64,000 nt of DNA from JAABTH01 sp964390725 (lineage in GTDB: Bacteria; Bacillota; Dethiobacteria; DTU022): assembly GCA_964390725.1 (NCBI GenBank), contig CAYMIW010000013.1, positions 1 to 64,000 on the forward strand, read 5' to 3'. The first letter of the stretch is position 1. The number at the start of each line of letters is the position of its first letter. This document shows positions 7,935-15,581 of this stretch, piece by piece. A program made the translations under genes and the position numbers. A model generated the notes under the pieces. It was not told where the DNA came from, made no database searches, and was given only the letters and a program-made list of their open reading frames with translations.

Positions 7935-9034
7935 CAGTATCCGCCCCCTTTCATTCTTCTAATCAGATACACAAAAATAGGTACTCCAATGAAAGAGGTC
8001 ATGATACCGACCGGGAGAATTACCGGAGATATAATATTCATTGCAATTGTATCAGAGAACGCTAACATGAAGCCGCCCAACAAGCCGGATGCCGGAATGA
8101 CAAACCTGTTGTCAGAACCAATTATTATTCTAGTGATATGAGGTGCCACAAGCCCAACAAATCCGATAGTACCCGTAAAACAAATGACTGCTGACGTTAA
8201 GAATGAGGCTATAATCATCAAGGATATTCTTGTTCTTTTCACGTTAACACCAAGCGCTGTGGCAGTATCGTCTCCTGTACCAATCAAGTTCAAGTCACGA
8301 GCCTTATATGTCAAGTACGGAACACAAACTAAAAATACTGGGAAAATGAATTTCAACGTGTCCCATGTTCCTTTTGCAAGGCTTCCCATAAGCCAAAACA
8401 CCACGCCTTGTGTAGCCATCGCTTCGCCAAAATACTGCAACAATGATGTTGCGGCGCTAAAGAAATATGATATAGCTACTCCGGTCAAAATCATAGTTGT
8501 CGGGGTCATGCTTTTTTGTTTGGATTGCATCAGAATCACTATTGAAGTTGCCATAGAGAAAATAAAAGCATTGCCGACAACTAACCATGTTCCTTTTCCT
8601 ATGCTCCACCCTACAATAATCGTTAGAGTCGCACCAAATCCCGCACCTGAAGAAACGCCCAATGTAAAAGGACTTGCCATGGGATTTCTTAATACAGGTT
8701 GCATGACAGCTCCCGAAATAGCTAAACAGCATCCGATGAGAACTCCTGCCAAAAATCTCGGAATACGAACAAGCCACACAGCGTTTGCAACCAAATCTTC
8801 CGGAGCTTCAATTAACCTTGGAAACATTTTGTTTCCTATCGCTTGATAGGCCTCTTTCACCGAGATTTCCAATGGGCCAATGGTCACTACGACTGTTCCC
8901 AACAAAATGATGGCAACAAGTACGACAATCAAAAAAGTTACCTTTCTTTTTGTCTCTTTCTTATATTCAACCACTTGTGGCAGGTCCGGTATCTTGAGGC
9001 CATTGTTCAGGTATGAAATTTTGTTTAATTCCAT
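7934..9034 (-). CDS. ABC transporter permease, FecCD/BtuC family
   Basis: A 366-residue membrane protein with a cytoplasmic N-terminus of about 30 residues followed by roughly nine or ten hydrophobic segments. FecCD-family marks include RIPRFLAGVLIGCCLAISG, QPVLRNPMASPFTLGVSSGAGFGA, the GDDTATALGV coupling loop and TGTIGFVGLVAPHITRI near the C-terminus. The family imports cobalamin, heme or ferric siderophores. It overlaps the binding-protein gene by 10 bp and the ATPase gene by 1 bp, which is tight operon packing. The start ATG at 9034 has only a weak ribosome site, consistent with coupled translation. Substrate specificity cannot be read from the sequence. Confidence 0.92.
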   Translation of the reverse strand: MELNKISYLNNGLKIPDLPQVVEYKKETKRKVTFLIVVLVAIILLGTVVVTIGPLEISVKEAYQAIGNKMFPRLIEAPEDLVANAVWLVRIPRFLAGVLIGCCLAISGAVMQPVLRNPMASPFTLGVSSGAGFGATLTIIVGWSIGKGTWLVVGNAFIFSMATSIVILMQSKQKSMTPTTMILTGVAISYFFSAATSLLQYFGEAMATQGVVFWLMGSLAKGTWDTLKFIFPVFLVCVPYLTYKARDLNLIGTGDDTATALGVNVKRTRISLMIIASFLTSAVICFTGTIGFVGLVAPHITRIIIGSDNRFVIPASGLLGGFMLAFSDTIAMNIISPVILPVGIMTSFIGVPIFVYLIRRMKGGGY

Positions 9035-10224
9035 CTTGTCATATTCATATAGGTAGCTAGCGCATCATATGCACCATCTGCCTCCGAACCATAGAATTCA
9101 ATCATTATTTCGTTACATTCTTTATCAACATCCAAGTCCTTAAAATAGTCAGGATACATTATTTTAGCCATGTAAAGAGTTGACGTAACTCCGGTGGTTG
9201 TATCATACCCACTCGCTGTTACTTTAACAGGATGCACATCTTCATTTTCTACCGCTGTAACTTCCCGTAGAATTGGGTCTCGAAGAATGCTTCTTTTTGT
9301 ATAATGCCCCGCGGCTTCATATTCATCGTCACCAGCATCGCCTTTGTATTCATTCATACTATTCAAAAAAATCACATCTGGATTCCAAACGGCAATCTGC
9401 TCCAAGGAAATCTCATATGCATCAAAAGGTCCATAATCCATATTGTCAGCAACATTAATACCACCAGCTAAATTTATAGGTCCATAATTAACAAGCGTTC
9501 TTGAATTGCCTACCTGTGCAAAAACCCACAGAAAAGCTGTCTTCCTTTCCTCTTCGGGAATATTTTCGACAACGTCAGTCACCATCTGAATTTTTGACTC
9601 AGAATATTCAATCAATCTTTCAGCTCGCTCTTCTTTACCGACAATCTGTCCAACAATTCTTAGTATCTGGTAGTCCATTGCGCCTAAATCTCCTATACAT
9701 ACTACCGGAATACTAGTTTGCTCTTGAATCGTGTCTGCCATGTCCGGAATCATCCATGATGCAAAAATCACATCCGGTTCATAAGCCATGATTACTTGTA
9801 CATTAGGCTCAGAACCTGTACCTGCATCAGGAATGTCATCAAGTAAATTTGGAAAAATCACTGACTCTGATACAAAAAAAGATGATTCTCCGCTTAGCAT
9901 AGTTTTTATATTACCAGGTGCGGCCACCAATTTGTCTGTTGCACCCAACTGATACAATACTCTAATAGCTTCAAGCCCCGAAATATCGACTACTCTTTCA
10001 ACATTTTTCTTAACTTCGACTTCTCTTCCGACTATGTCCGTTATTGTAATATAGTCTGCTTCATCGTCTTCCCCGGCGTTGCCATCATCGGTAACTGTTA
10101 CATCCTCGCTTACCGCATCGGAAGACTCATCAGACGGCCCTGCATTCTGAGCACATCCGAACACGCCTACGCAAAGTGACACGAACAATAAAATAACTAT
10201 GGTGTTTTTTAGAAATTTGTTCAT
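9025..10224 (-). CDS. ABC transporter substrate-binding lipoprotein (BtuF/FepB-like)
   Basis: The preferred start is ATG at 10224, with AGGAGG 6 nt upstream. It gives a 399-residue lipoprotein; an in-frame extension to 10293 would run through the terminator and is rejected. The signal peptide ends in the lipobox VFGC with lipid Cys at residue 24, followed by an acidic, Asp/Glu-rich linker. The mature protein has the class III binding-protein opening TDIVGREVEV and the two-lobe pattern with repeats such as YEPDVIFASW and WNPDVIFLNS. It is the first gene after the cobalamin riboswitch and terminator, and feeds the FecCD permease. Its ligand is probably a corrinoid or other metal chelate, inferred from regulation. 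Confidence 0.9.
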   Translation of the reverse strand: MNKFLKNTIVILLFVSLCVGVFGCAQNAGPSDESSDAVSEDVTVTDDGNAGEDDEADYITITDIVGREVEVKKNVERVVDISGLEAIRVLYQLGATDKLVAAPGNIKTMLSGESSFFVSESVIFPNLLDDIPDAGTGSEPNVQVIMAYEPDVIFASWMIPDMADTIQEQTSIPVVCIGDLGAMDYQILRIVGQIVGKEERAERLIEYSESKIQMVTDVVENIPEEERKTAFLWVFAQVGNSRTLVNYGPINLAGGINVADNMDYGPFDAYEISLEQIAVWNPDVIFLNSMNEYKGDAGDDEYEAAGHYTKRSILRDPILREVTAVENEDVHPVKVTASGYDTTTGVTSTLYMAKIMYPDYFKDLDVDKECNEIMIEFYGSEADGAYDALATYMNMTRWN

Positions 10225-10262
10225 AACCATCCTCCTCTTATTTCTGTTTAATCTAAAAACAC

Positions 10263-10290
10263 AATAAAAAACCTTCTCCAAAAGAGAAGG
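10263..10290 (-). terminator. intrinsic terminator, expression platform of the cobalamin riboswitch
   Basis: Read on the minus strand, CCTTCTC pairs with GAGAAGG (arms 10284-10290 and 10272-10278, 5-nt loop) and is followed by six T. It lies between the cobalamin aptamer and the first gene, where a B12-responsive terminator would be placed. High B12 should favour termination; low B12 should allow read-through into the transporter and reductase genes. Confidence 0.85.
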
Positions 10291-10366
10291 CAAAGTGCAA
10301 AAACTTAAAAATGTTAGTTAATAAATGCTAACACCCCCCTCTCATCTTCGTGAGAGAATCGTTGGA

Positions 10367-10526
10367 ATTATTTGCGGCAGGTCTCCTGGCTTCGTTTCAT
10401 CTTGATATTGCGCCTTCCCATTTTATCAACAGTGGCATTAGCAATTCAATCAACTACACAGTGGCGGGACCGCAACGGAATTTAACCGTTTTCCCTATTA
10501 AGCACAATTAAGTACACCGCAATAAT
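10367..10526 (-). ncRNA. cobalamin (AdoCbl-type) riboswitch 1
   Basis: On the minus strand the closing helix is formed by ATTATTGCGG (from 10526) and CCGCAAATAAT (to 10367). Inside are the hallmark segments in order: GGGAA, a short hairpin ending in ATTCCGT, GCGGTCCCGCCACTGT, TGCCACTG, GGGAAGGCGC and the B12 box GCCAGGAGACCTGCC. This is a clear cobalamin riboswitch. It controls the operon running left to at least 3689, and so places a nitrogenase-like enzyme under B12 control. A terminator about 80 nt downstream completes the switch. Confidence 0.95.
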
Positions 10527-10627
10527 TATACTATTCAGTTTTCAACTCTTAACGCTCGTCAATAAAAAAAAACAGTTTTTTTACATGGTTTTACAATAAC
10601 TTTACTAAAATTTAAATAACCAGATTC

Positions 10628-10656
10628 AAAATAGCATAGCATTTTTGATTTGTCAA
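10628..10656 (-). promoter_or_regulatory. sigma-A-type promoter for the riboswitch operon
   Basis: On the minus strand a perfect -35 TTGACA (10656-10651) is followed after 17 nt by TATTTT (10633-10628). Transcription would start near 10621, about 95 nt ahead of the cobalamin aptamer. No other box of this quality was seen upstream. Confidence 0.6.
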
Positions 10657-10705
10657 TATACGTGTACCGAGACATGTGTTTGCTCAGTGATATTGTCACC
10701 CTAAG

Positions 10706-11475
10706 AATGCTCAGGGATAATGTCACTATGAGAGAGGAAAACTATCACTTGACCCAAAAATAGATGATTAAGTTACAGGTAGTTGAAAAAGCATTAGAGG
10801 GTATGCTGACAGTTAAGGAAGCAGCGGCAGCGTTAGGGCTAAGCGAGAGGCAGGTGAAACGGCTAAAGGAAGGAGTAGCGGCTGAAGGACCTTCATTTAT
10901 CATTCATAAAAACAGGAGTCGTACACCAACCAATGCAATTGCAGTTGAGACGAAGAAGGCAATAATCGATTTAAAGGAGTGGAGTTGCCCCGGTTTAATG
11001 AGCGTTTTGCGGTGGAACCGGTTTGTCCTGATTCTGTTTTTGCTGCTTTGGATCAAAGAATTAATCTTGATCACATTCTCTGCGTCAAAGAAGAGCGTAA
11101 GCTTGACGGTAATCATACTTTCTCTTTATAAAGGGCGTTCTTACCAGATAAACTACCAGGGCTCCTCGGCACCGCCCAGGGCTAATATTACTGTCCTCTA
11201 CAGCCCTAAGTTCGGGGTGATGGCTGCTTACCAAGGCCAGGTTTATCCAACGCTGTCTGTGTTAACTCCTATCGTGAAACAAACTATATCTAAAAATATT
11301 TCTCCTAAGATAACAGTAGAGACTAAACCGAATGATTCTCATCCATGGAAAGACTTTAATCGTGTTATCTTTATGAACAGTCTGATCGTGAAATCTTAGA
11401 GGCTCTCTATAATTCAACTCTTGCATGGCGCTAACGTTCACCACTTAAAGGGGGGTGACATTTTCCCTGAGCATT
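10706..11475 (+). mobile_element. ISNCY-type insertion sequence remnant with terminal inverted repeats
   Basis: The left end reads AATGCTCAGGGATAATGTCA (from about 10706). The right end, on the opposite strand, reads CAATGCTCAGGGAAAATGTC (from about 11475); the two differ at one central base plus the edges. A second, weaker copy of the repeat (TTGCTCAGTGATATTGTCA) lies just outside the left end at about 10679-10698. At about 770 bp the element is far shorter than a full ISNCY element and its transposase is broken, so it is immobile. Confidence 0.7.
10764..11399 (+). pseudogene. ISNCY-family transposase pseudogene (internal deletion and frameshifts)
   Basis: The first 70 residues match the N-terminal helix-turn-helix of ISNCY transposases: LTVKEAAAALGLSERQVKRL, then EGPSFIIHKNRSRTP. 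Directly after IIDLK the catalytic core is missing. The C-terminal part resumes near 10989 in another frame (ERFAVEPVCPDSVFAALDQRIN, split here only by context, and VKEERKLDGNHTFSL), then returns to the first frame at KGRSYQINYQG. The annotated 211-residue frame is therefore a chimera of real and out-of-frame sequence. With no DDE core and shifted frames it cannot be active. Confidence 0.7.
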
Positions 11476-11497
11476 GACAATTAAATATTTTAGGGTC

Positions 11498-11527
11498 TTG
11501 ACTGAATTATTGCTGATTATATATAAT
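11498..11527 (+). promoter_or_regulatory. promoter for the manganese riboswitch and mntP
   Basis: A -35 box TTGACT (11498-11503), an 18-nt spacer and a consensus -10 TATAAT (11522-11527). Transcription would begin around 11534, just at the start of the riboswitch fold. Confidence 0.7.
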
Positions 11528-11534
11528 ATAATAA

Positions 11535-11660
11535 TTCATGGGGGAGTAGTTGGCGTAATTTGCGCTGCAAGTCAACATACCGACTGAAACGGTCTGGCTT
11601 GCATTAAATAACGAGACTCATGTACGGCGTATGCTGTACCTGAGTCTTCCATAAAGACTT
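11535..11660 (+). ncRNA. yybP-ykoY manganese riboswitch
   Basis: The leader shows the family pattern: GGGGGAGTAG near the 5' side, GTCAACATACCG, a variable CGGTCTGGCTTGC arm, and the closing segment ACGAGACTCATGTACGG with CCTGAGTCTT. It lies directly ahead of mntP, the best-known partner of this riboswitch class, which senses Mn2+ and turns expression on. The match is by pattern recognition rather than covariance scoring. Confidence 0.8.
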
Positions 11661-11662
11661 AC

Positions 11663-11688
11663 AATTAGGTGCCATACGGCACCTAATT
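11663..11688 (+). terminator. hairpin between Mn riboswitch and mntP (attenuator or RBS control)
   Basis: A perfect 11-bp stem, AATTAGGTGCC and GGCACCTAATT with loop ATAC. It is followed by TATTTG, which is a weak U-tract. It could act as the riboswitch-controlled terminator, or shield the nearby GAGGAGG site. Which of the two cannot be told from sequence alone. Confidence 0.6.
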
Positions 11689-11705
11689 TATTTGAGGAGG
11701 AATTT

Positions 11706-12266
11706 ATGGGATTATTAGAGCTGTTTTTTGTAGCAATTGGTCTGTCAATGGATGCCTTCGCTGTAGCTATATGCAAAGGACTGAACATGAGTAGGCAAAA
11801 CTGGTTGCATAAATTTATCGTTGCCCTGTTTTTTGGTGTGTTTCAGGCTGTGATGCCTTTAATCGGATGGTTGCTGGGGAAACAGTTTGAGTCGTATATC
11901 AGCCGTTTTGATCACTGGATCGCTTTTGGACTGCTGATATTAATCGGCAGTAAGATGATCTTTGAAGTATTCAAAAAAGATGACTGTACTAGCGAGAGCA
12001 AAAACGATTTGAAAATAAAAGAGCTGACTCTGCTAGCTGTGGCAACCAGCATTGACGCTCTTGCAGTAGGTGTTTCTTTTGCCTTTTTAAGAGTTGCAAT
12101 CGTTCCCGCAGTTTCACTGATTGGAGTAATTACATTTGTGCTCTCATTAATCGCCGTTAGTGCAGGGAATCGGCTTGGTGAAAAGTTTAAAGATAAGGCC
12201 GAGCTTGCAGGCGGGACAGTACTAATTCTTATTGGTACAAAAATTCTTCTCGATCATCTGCTCTAA
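11706..12266 (+). CDS. mntP: manganese efflux pump MntP
   Basis: A 186-residue membrane protein with six hydrophobic segments in two repeated halves. The halves carry the conserved Asp motifs SMDAFAVAICKGL (near residue 16) and SIDALAVGVSFAF (near residue 116). Length and motifs fit MntP (formerly DUF204), which exports Mn2+ from the cytoplasm. The ATG at 11706 has a GAGGAGG site about 6 nt upstream. It stands alone behind a yybP-ykoY riboswitch, so excess manganese should switch it on. Nothing looks damaged, unlike most of its neighbours. Confidence 0.95.
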   Translation: MGLLELFFVAIGLSMDAFAVAICKGLNMSRQNWLHKFIVALFFGVFQAVMPLIGWLLGKQFESYISRFDHWIAFGLLILIGSKMIFEVFKKDDCTSESKNDLKIKELTLLAVATSIDALAVGVSFAFLRVAIVPAVSLIGVITFVLSLIAVSAGNRLGEKFKDKAELAGGTVLILIGTKILLDHLL

Positions 12267-12411
12267 TATATCGATTAAATACAATGCCTAATTGCCACTA
12301 CAAGACTCTAACATAACAGCAGTTGGAGGGTAATTCACTTATTTAGAGAATTATGATGGTAAAGTGAAAGTCATATCTTAAGCGTTCTTACTTTAAGGGA
12401 ATTCAGGCCAT

Positions 12412-12438
12412 CTCTCTTTTTTGAGCATGAAAAGAGAG
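12412..12438. repeat. inverted repeat in the mntP downstream gap
   Basis: Arms CTCTCTTTT and AAAAGAGAG (9 bp, perfect) flank a 9-nt loop. It lies in the roughly 275-bp gap after mntP, which holds no other feature I can support. There is no T-run after it on the plus strand, so it is a poor terminator. Confidence 0.4.
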
Positions 12439-12542
12439 GCAGATTTCTATGTGTTATAGTTCTTGCCATAATATGAGCCTTAGGCAGTTTTACCCCTTAG
12501 CAAAATGAGAACCGCAAAGAATATGCCTAGTGAGGAGGGAAT

Positions 12543-12761
12543 ATGGTAAAGCGTTCATTGAAAGCTGCGATTGGTGTCAGCGTAGGTATCACAATAGGTG
12601 GAATTATTATTCCAAGAGTATTTATGTTTCCCCATCTGTATAATGATACATATCCGCCAATATTAGTTCATAGTATAATGTACTTTGTTGTTTCATATGT
12701 TGCTTGTTTTCTGTTTTTTTTGCTCTTTGAGTGGATCAAATTTAAGCTTAAACGCAACTGA
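12543..12761 (+). CDS. small membrane protein of unknown function
   Basis: A 72-residue protein with two hydrophobic segments (about residues 8-27 and 41-63) and a short basic C-terminus (EWIKFKLKRN). The ATG at 12543 has a clear AGGAGG site 6-7 nt upstream, which supports it as a real gene rather than chance. I do not recognise the family. It lies between mntP and a decayed ABC exporter, with no evidence that it belongs with either. Confidence 0.55.
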   Translation: MVKRSLKAAIGVSVGITIGGIIIPRVFMFPHLYNDTYPPILVHSIMYFVVSYVACFLFFLLFEWIKFKLKRN

Positions 12762-12863
12762 CTAATCTCTGTATTAGATAAGTTATTCGCAGTAAATCTT
12801 AATAGCTTCAAGCAAAAATTCAGTGCATCCCTCAGCGATGGCATCGTAGTACATCAGGTGAGG

Positions 12864-13072
12864 TAAAGCAGCTTTCTTACACATACTCTAAAGGTACGTC
12901 ACCTGCAGTTAAGGATTTAAGTTTTTCTGTAAAACATGGTGAGGTTTTTGGTTTTCTTGGGTCCAGCGGGTCGGGAAAATCCACCACGCAAAAAATCCTG
13001 ATTGGGCTACATAGCAAAGATGCTACCTTAGAAGATGTCTTTATTAAGGTGACAGGGAGGAATCTGGCTTGA
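12864..13072 (+). pseudogene. ABC exporter ATPase with an in-frame internal deletion
   Basis: The frame opens with LSYTYSKGTSPAVKDLSFSV and the Walker A region GFLGSSGSGKSTT, typical of an ABC-2-type exporter ATPase. After KILIGL it jumps in frame to the usual C-terminal end ATLEDVFIKVTGRNLA. Roughly 200 residues are missing, including Q-loop, signature and Walker B. No clear start codon is seen upstream. The stop overlaps the start of the following permease gene, as expected for an original ATPase-permease pair. Confidence 0.75.
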
Positions 13073-13623
13073 AACAGCTTCTCTCTACTATATACTGTGA
13101 CTTTTTAATCCAGCTCAGAAACGGGTTTTATACCGCAACTTTTTTTGTGTTATTATTTGTTGTGCTTGGTTTAAGCCGTTTGCCCAGGGTTGATTGGGGA
13201 TGGCTTTTACCGCTGGTAATCCTTTTATATATGAACATGACAGCCTACTACTTTATTGCAGCACAGGTTCTGCTGGAAAAAGACGAAGGTGTTTCAGTAA
13301 TACGTGCAGTTATGCCCTTTTCTCCCCTGCATTATCTCTGCTCTAAAATAGTAACACTTGGTTTTTTGGCAGTTGTAGAGAGCACTGTGCTGGCAATTGC
13401 GGTTTACGGTTTTGACTATAATTGGCTCCCTTTTATCAGCGGCATTTTGCTAGCTTCTGCTTTTTATGCGCTTGTGGGGTTTATCAGTGTCACTCGTTAT
13501 AATTCTTTGGAAGAATACCTGCTGCCTTCTGTGCTGTACGGTGCCCTTGCTTCTTTGCCACTAATTACAGGCTTAGCACAAATAAATTCCATGATCTGTT
13601 TTTCTGCATCAGACATGCGTTGA
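13069..13623 (+). pseudogene. ABC-2-type exporter permease, probably C-terminally truncated
   Basis: A 184-residue hydrophobic protein starting with TTG at 13069 behind a GGGAGG site, overlapping the stop of the broken ATPase. It has five or so membrane segments and the look of small ABC-2 exporter permeases, for example GYF-like ATFFVLLFVVLGLSRLP and EKDEGVSVIRAVMPFSP. Relatives I recall are about 230-240 residues and end in another membrane pair, so the C-terminus seems lost. Since the partner ATPase is deleted, the exporter is very probably dead. Confidence 0.55.
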
Positions 13624-13848
13624 AACTTTACCATTAATGCATTTTCACCCCTATTATTTATAGAATTAATAATAGTATCAGTAATTTATTTGCTGTTATA
13701 AAAAAGCAATAATTTTAATTCTACTCTTTGTAGTTATGTTATAATTTTACATGTTTTTTTGATGAATGAGTCAATATCCATATTTAAGCAAGCACTATAT
13801 TAATACTACTAAGTATTGGTGGCTGTAATTCAAACTGCCTCCAACACA

Positions 13849-14553
13849 CTATTCATCAAACTGAACAGTGAAATATCTCCTGGTATTCTCTTCATGAAAT
13901 TCAATTTTAACATTTCTGGTTACGCCTTTTACATAATTATCACTAACTATTAAGCCATTATCAAGAACTTGAATTTTATCTGAGTCCAGCTGAGGATAAT
14001 AATCACTCAATCCTTTGTAGAATGCTAAAAAATCATCTCTGTTATAATCGGTAGCGTATTTTAAGTCAGACTGAAGGGTATCTTGATAATAAGTAATCAG
14101 TCTATCATCTTTTACTAAATGAAACGGAATAATAAACTCAGTATCTAAATATTGAACCAAAGGACTGAAGAAGACATACGCATTCGGATATCCCTCAGAC
14201 GTATTACGACTTGTAGTTACGGTTAAGACGACAACAGCATTTTCCCCGCCTGCATTTTCAATTTCAATTAATAACTTGCCCTTTTGGAACTCTGTTACAG
14301 TATAGTTAACTTCTTCAGAGGACAACTTGCGAACTTTTTCAGCCATTTCCGCAATAGAATATTTGCAGACAATTTTTGTTGATAGTGTCCCGTCCCTACT
14401 TCCATATTTAAATTCAAGGGGTATTTCTATTAGCTTATTTGAGAAAAAATCTTCTGTCCTTAATACGTCAATTTTCTTCCACCCTCCTGCTGCACAAGCA
14501 GTAAATAGCAGTATTGACATTATTAAAAAACATATCAGCAGCTTTATTCTCAC
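13849..14553 (-). CDS. putative lipoprotein of unknown function
   Basis: About 234 residues. A hydrophobic N-terminus ends in a lipobox (LLFTAC followed by AAGG), so it should be lipid-anchored outside the membrane. The GTG at 14553 is preferred because AAGGA lies about 11 nt upstream, while the ATG at 14565 directly abuts that site. The mature part has alternating beta-type segments (KLLIEIENAGGENAVVVLTV, then YFTVQFDE at the end) and no motif I recognise. It faces the second cobalamin riboswitch from the opposite strand. Function unknown. Confidence 0.55.
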   Translation of the reverse strand: MRIKLLICFLIMSILLFTACAAGGWKKIDVLRTEDFFSNKLIEIPLEFKYGSRDGTLSTKIVCKYSIAEMAEKVRKLSSEEVNYTVTEFQKGKLLIEIENAGGENAVVVLTVTTSRNTSEGYPNAYVFFSPLVQYLDTEFIIPFHLVKDDRLITYYQDTLQSDLKYATDYNRDDFLAFYKGLSDYYPQLDSDKIQVLDNGLIVSDNYVKGVTRNVKIEFHEENTRRYFTVQFDE

Positions 14554-14628
14554 AAAATCACACATCCTTAGTTATTGTTAAAGAAACTGGGCAGAATATG
14601 CAGCATTTATGCCCAGCTCTTCAATCCA

Positions 14629-14790
14629 TCATGGACGAAAGAAAGTATAGCCTGTCATGACCCCACTATAGACAACGTGAGCTTGATTGCTCCATCCATA
14701 GTGACAAATTATTTCTGTATTGTTACTGTTAACACCATAACCGACAACAGCGTGCCAGCCTGGATTATTACCGTGTACGGGTGACAATAT
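14629..14790 (-). pseudogene. C39-like cysteine peptidase C-terminal fragment
   Basis: A short piece reading NPGWHAVVGYGVNSNN, then ICHYGWSNQ. HAVVGYG followed by a short strand and a CHYGW-like motif is typical of the catalytic His region of papain-like C39-type peptidases. The open frame extends to 14961, but that part is simply the complement of the riboswitch promoter and aptamer and has no family likeness. The N-terminal half with the catalytic Cys is absent, so this is a remnant. Confidence 0.5.
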
Positions 14791-14822
14791 CACTGAGCAA
14801 ACACAAACAAGCCAACCTACTA

Positions 14823-14852
14823 TTGACATATTTTTATGCATCATGCTATATT
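14823..14852 (+). promoter_or_regulatory. promoter for cobalamin riboswitch 2
   Basis: A perfect TTGACA (14823-14828), an 18-nt spacer and TATATT (14847-14852). The start would fall near 14859, about 14 nt before the aptamer. Confidence 0.65.
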
Positions 14853-14872
14853 TGAGAAAATCATATATAGTG

Positions 14873-15035
14873 AACGTAAGGTGCCCATGTATTGGGTGAA
14901 AAGGGAAGTCCGGTGAAAATCCGGCGTGGACCCACCACTGTAATAGGATACAAATCCCCAAGGTGCCACTGGAATTTATTTCTGGGAAGGCGGGGAGGAG
15001 GATAAGCCTAAAACCAGGAGACCTGCCTTAATGTT
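14873..15035 (+). ncRNA. cobalamin riboswitch 2
   Basis: The closing helix is formed by AACGTAAGG and CCTTAATGTT. Inside are GGGAAGTCCGGTGAAAATCC, then GGACCCACCACTGTAAT, GGTGCCACTGG, GGGAAGGCGGG and the B12 box AACCAGGAGACCTGCC. All core segments of a cobalamin riboswitch are present. It governs the locus running to 19494 (transporter and methyltransferase) together with a broken nifH-like gene. Confidence 0.95.
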
Positions 15036-15089
15036 GTAATGATAGATGAGGGGTTATCAGATATCATTGTGAAGTGGCTTAAGATGGGA

Positions 15090-15123
15090 AAGTCTCTTAG
15101 TAAAATACTAAGAGACTTTTTTA
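15090..15123 (+). terminator. intrinsic terminator, expression platform of cobalamin riboswitch 2
   Basis: A strong stem, AAGTCTCTTAGTA with TACTAAGAGACTT, is followed by a T-run. It lies 55 nt after the aptamer and before any gene, as expected for a B12-repressed transcription switch. Confidence 0.88.
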
Positions 15124-15167
15124 GTTACTGCTAAAAGGAAAAAGTAAATATGCGGAAGAGGTATGCC

Positions 15168-15562
15168 ATGAAGAGAATCGCATTTTATGGAAAAGGTGGA
15201 ATTGGAAAGTCTACAGTAGTTTCTAATATGGCAATAGCTTTAGCATAATCTGGGCAAAAAGTAATGTTACTTGGATATGATCCAAAATCTGACTCTATTA
15301 TAAACATTATAAATGCAAAAGAATCCCGACAGTTTTAGAACAAATGAAAAAGAATATTGAGGGTTTTTGTAATGAAATGCAAAAAGATAGTTCTGCCATT
15401 TTAATTCCGCTCTTTGGGGATAAACTGTCTGGTGATTTCCAATATGGAATACAACGCGCACAGAATTGTGTTGCTCAATATAAAATAATTGACAGAAGGG
15501 ATATGGAGAAAATAACAATCGATATAAATGATTATGTGCTTCTTTATACCCAGTCAAAATAA
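15168..15562 (+). pseudogene. nifH-like / component-1-like deletion fusion pseudogene
   Basis: From the ATG at 15168 the frame reads MKRIAFYGKGGIGKSTVV, a NifH P-loop start, then SNMAIALA, then a TAA where the family has a sense codon. The frame continues as SGQKVMLLGYDPKSDS, matching NifH switch I. After a shift of frame it reads IPTVLEQMKKN (NifH) and moves directly into NIEGFCNEM, SAILIPLFGDKLSGDFQYGI. That last part aligns with the middle of component-1 subunit B (DGIAEKL, KLLVFSGGGFKGSYKDGI). So most of NifH and the start of a component-1 gene are deleted. The remnant lies between the riboswitch and the intact transporter. Confidence 0.75.
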
Positions 15563-15581
15563 AAATCCAGGAGGGAATAAA

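Noticed and set aside
8184..8846. 220-codon plus-strand frame opposite the permease gene
   Set aside because: It is antisense to a highly conserved FecCD permease and has no ribosome site or family features.
10225..10293. Extended N-terminus of the binding protein, starting at 10293
   Set aside because: It would translate through the riboswitch terminator and adds non-signal-like residues; ATG 10224 has a strong AGGAGG and a proper lipoprotein signal.
14790..14961. Upstream half of a 110-codon minus-strand frame beside riboswitch 2
   Set aside because: It is the complement of the promoter and cobalamin aptamer and shows no protein-family likeness; only the C39-like tail is kept as a remnant.
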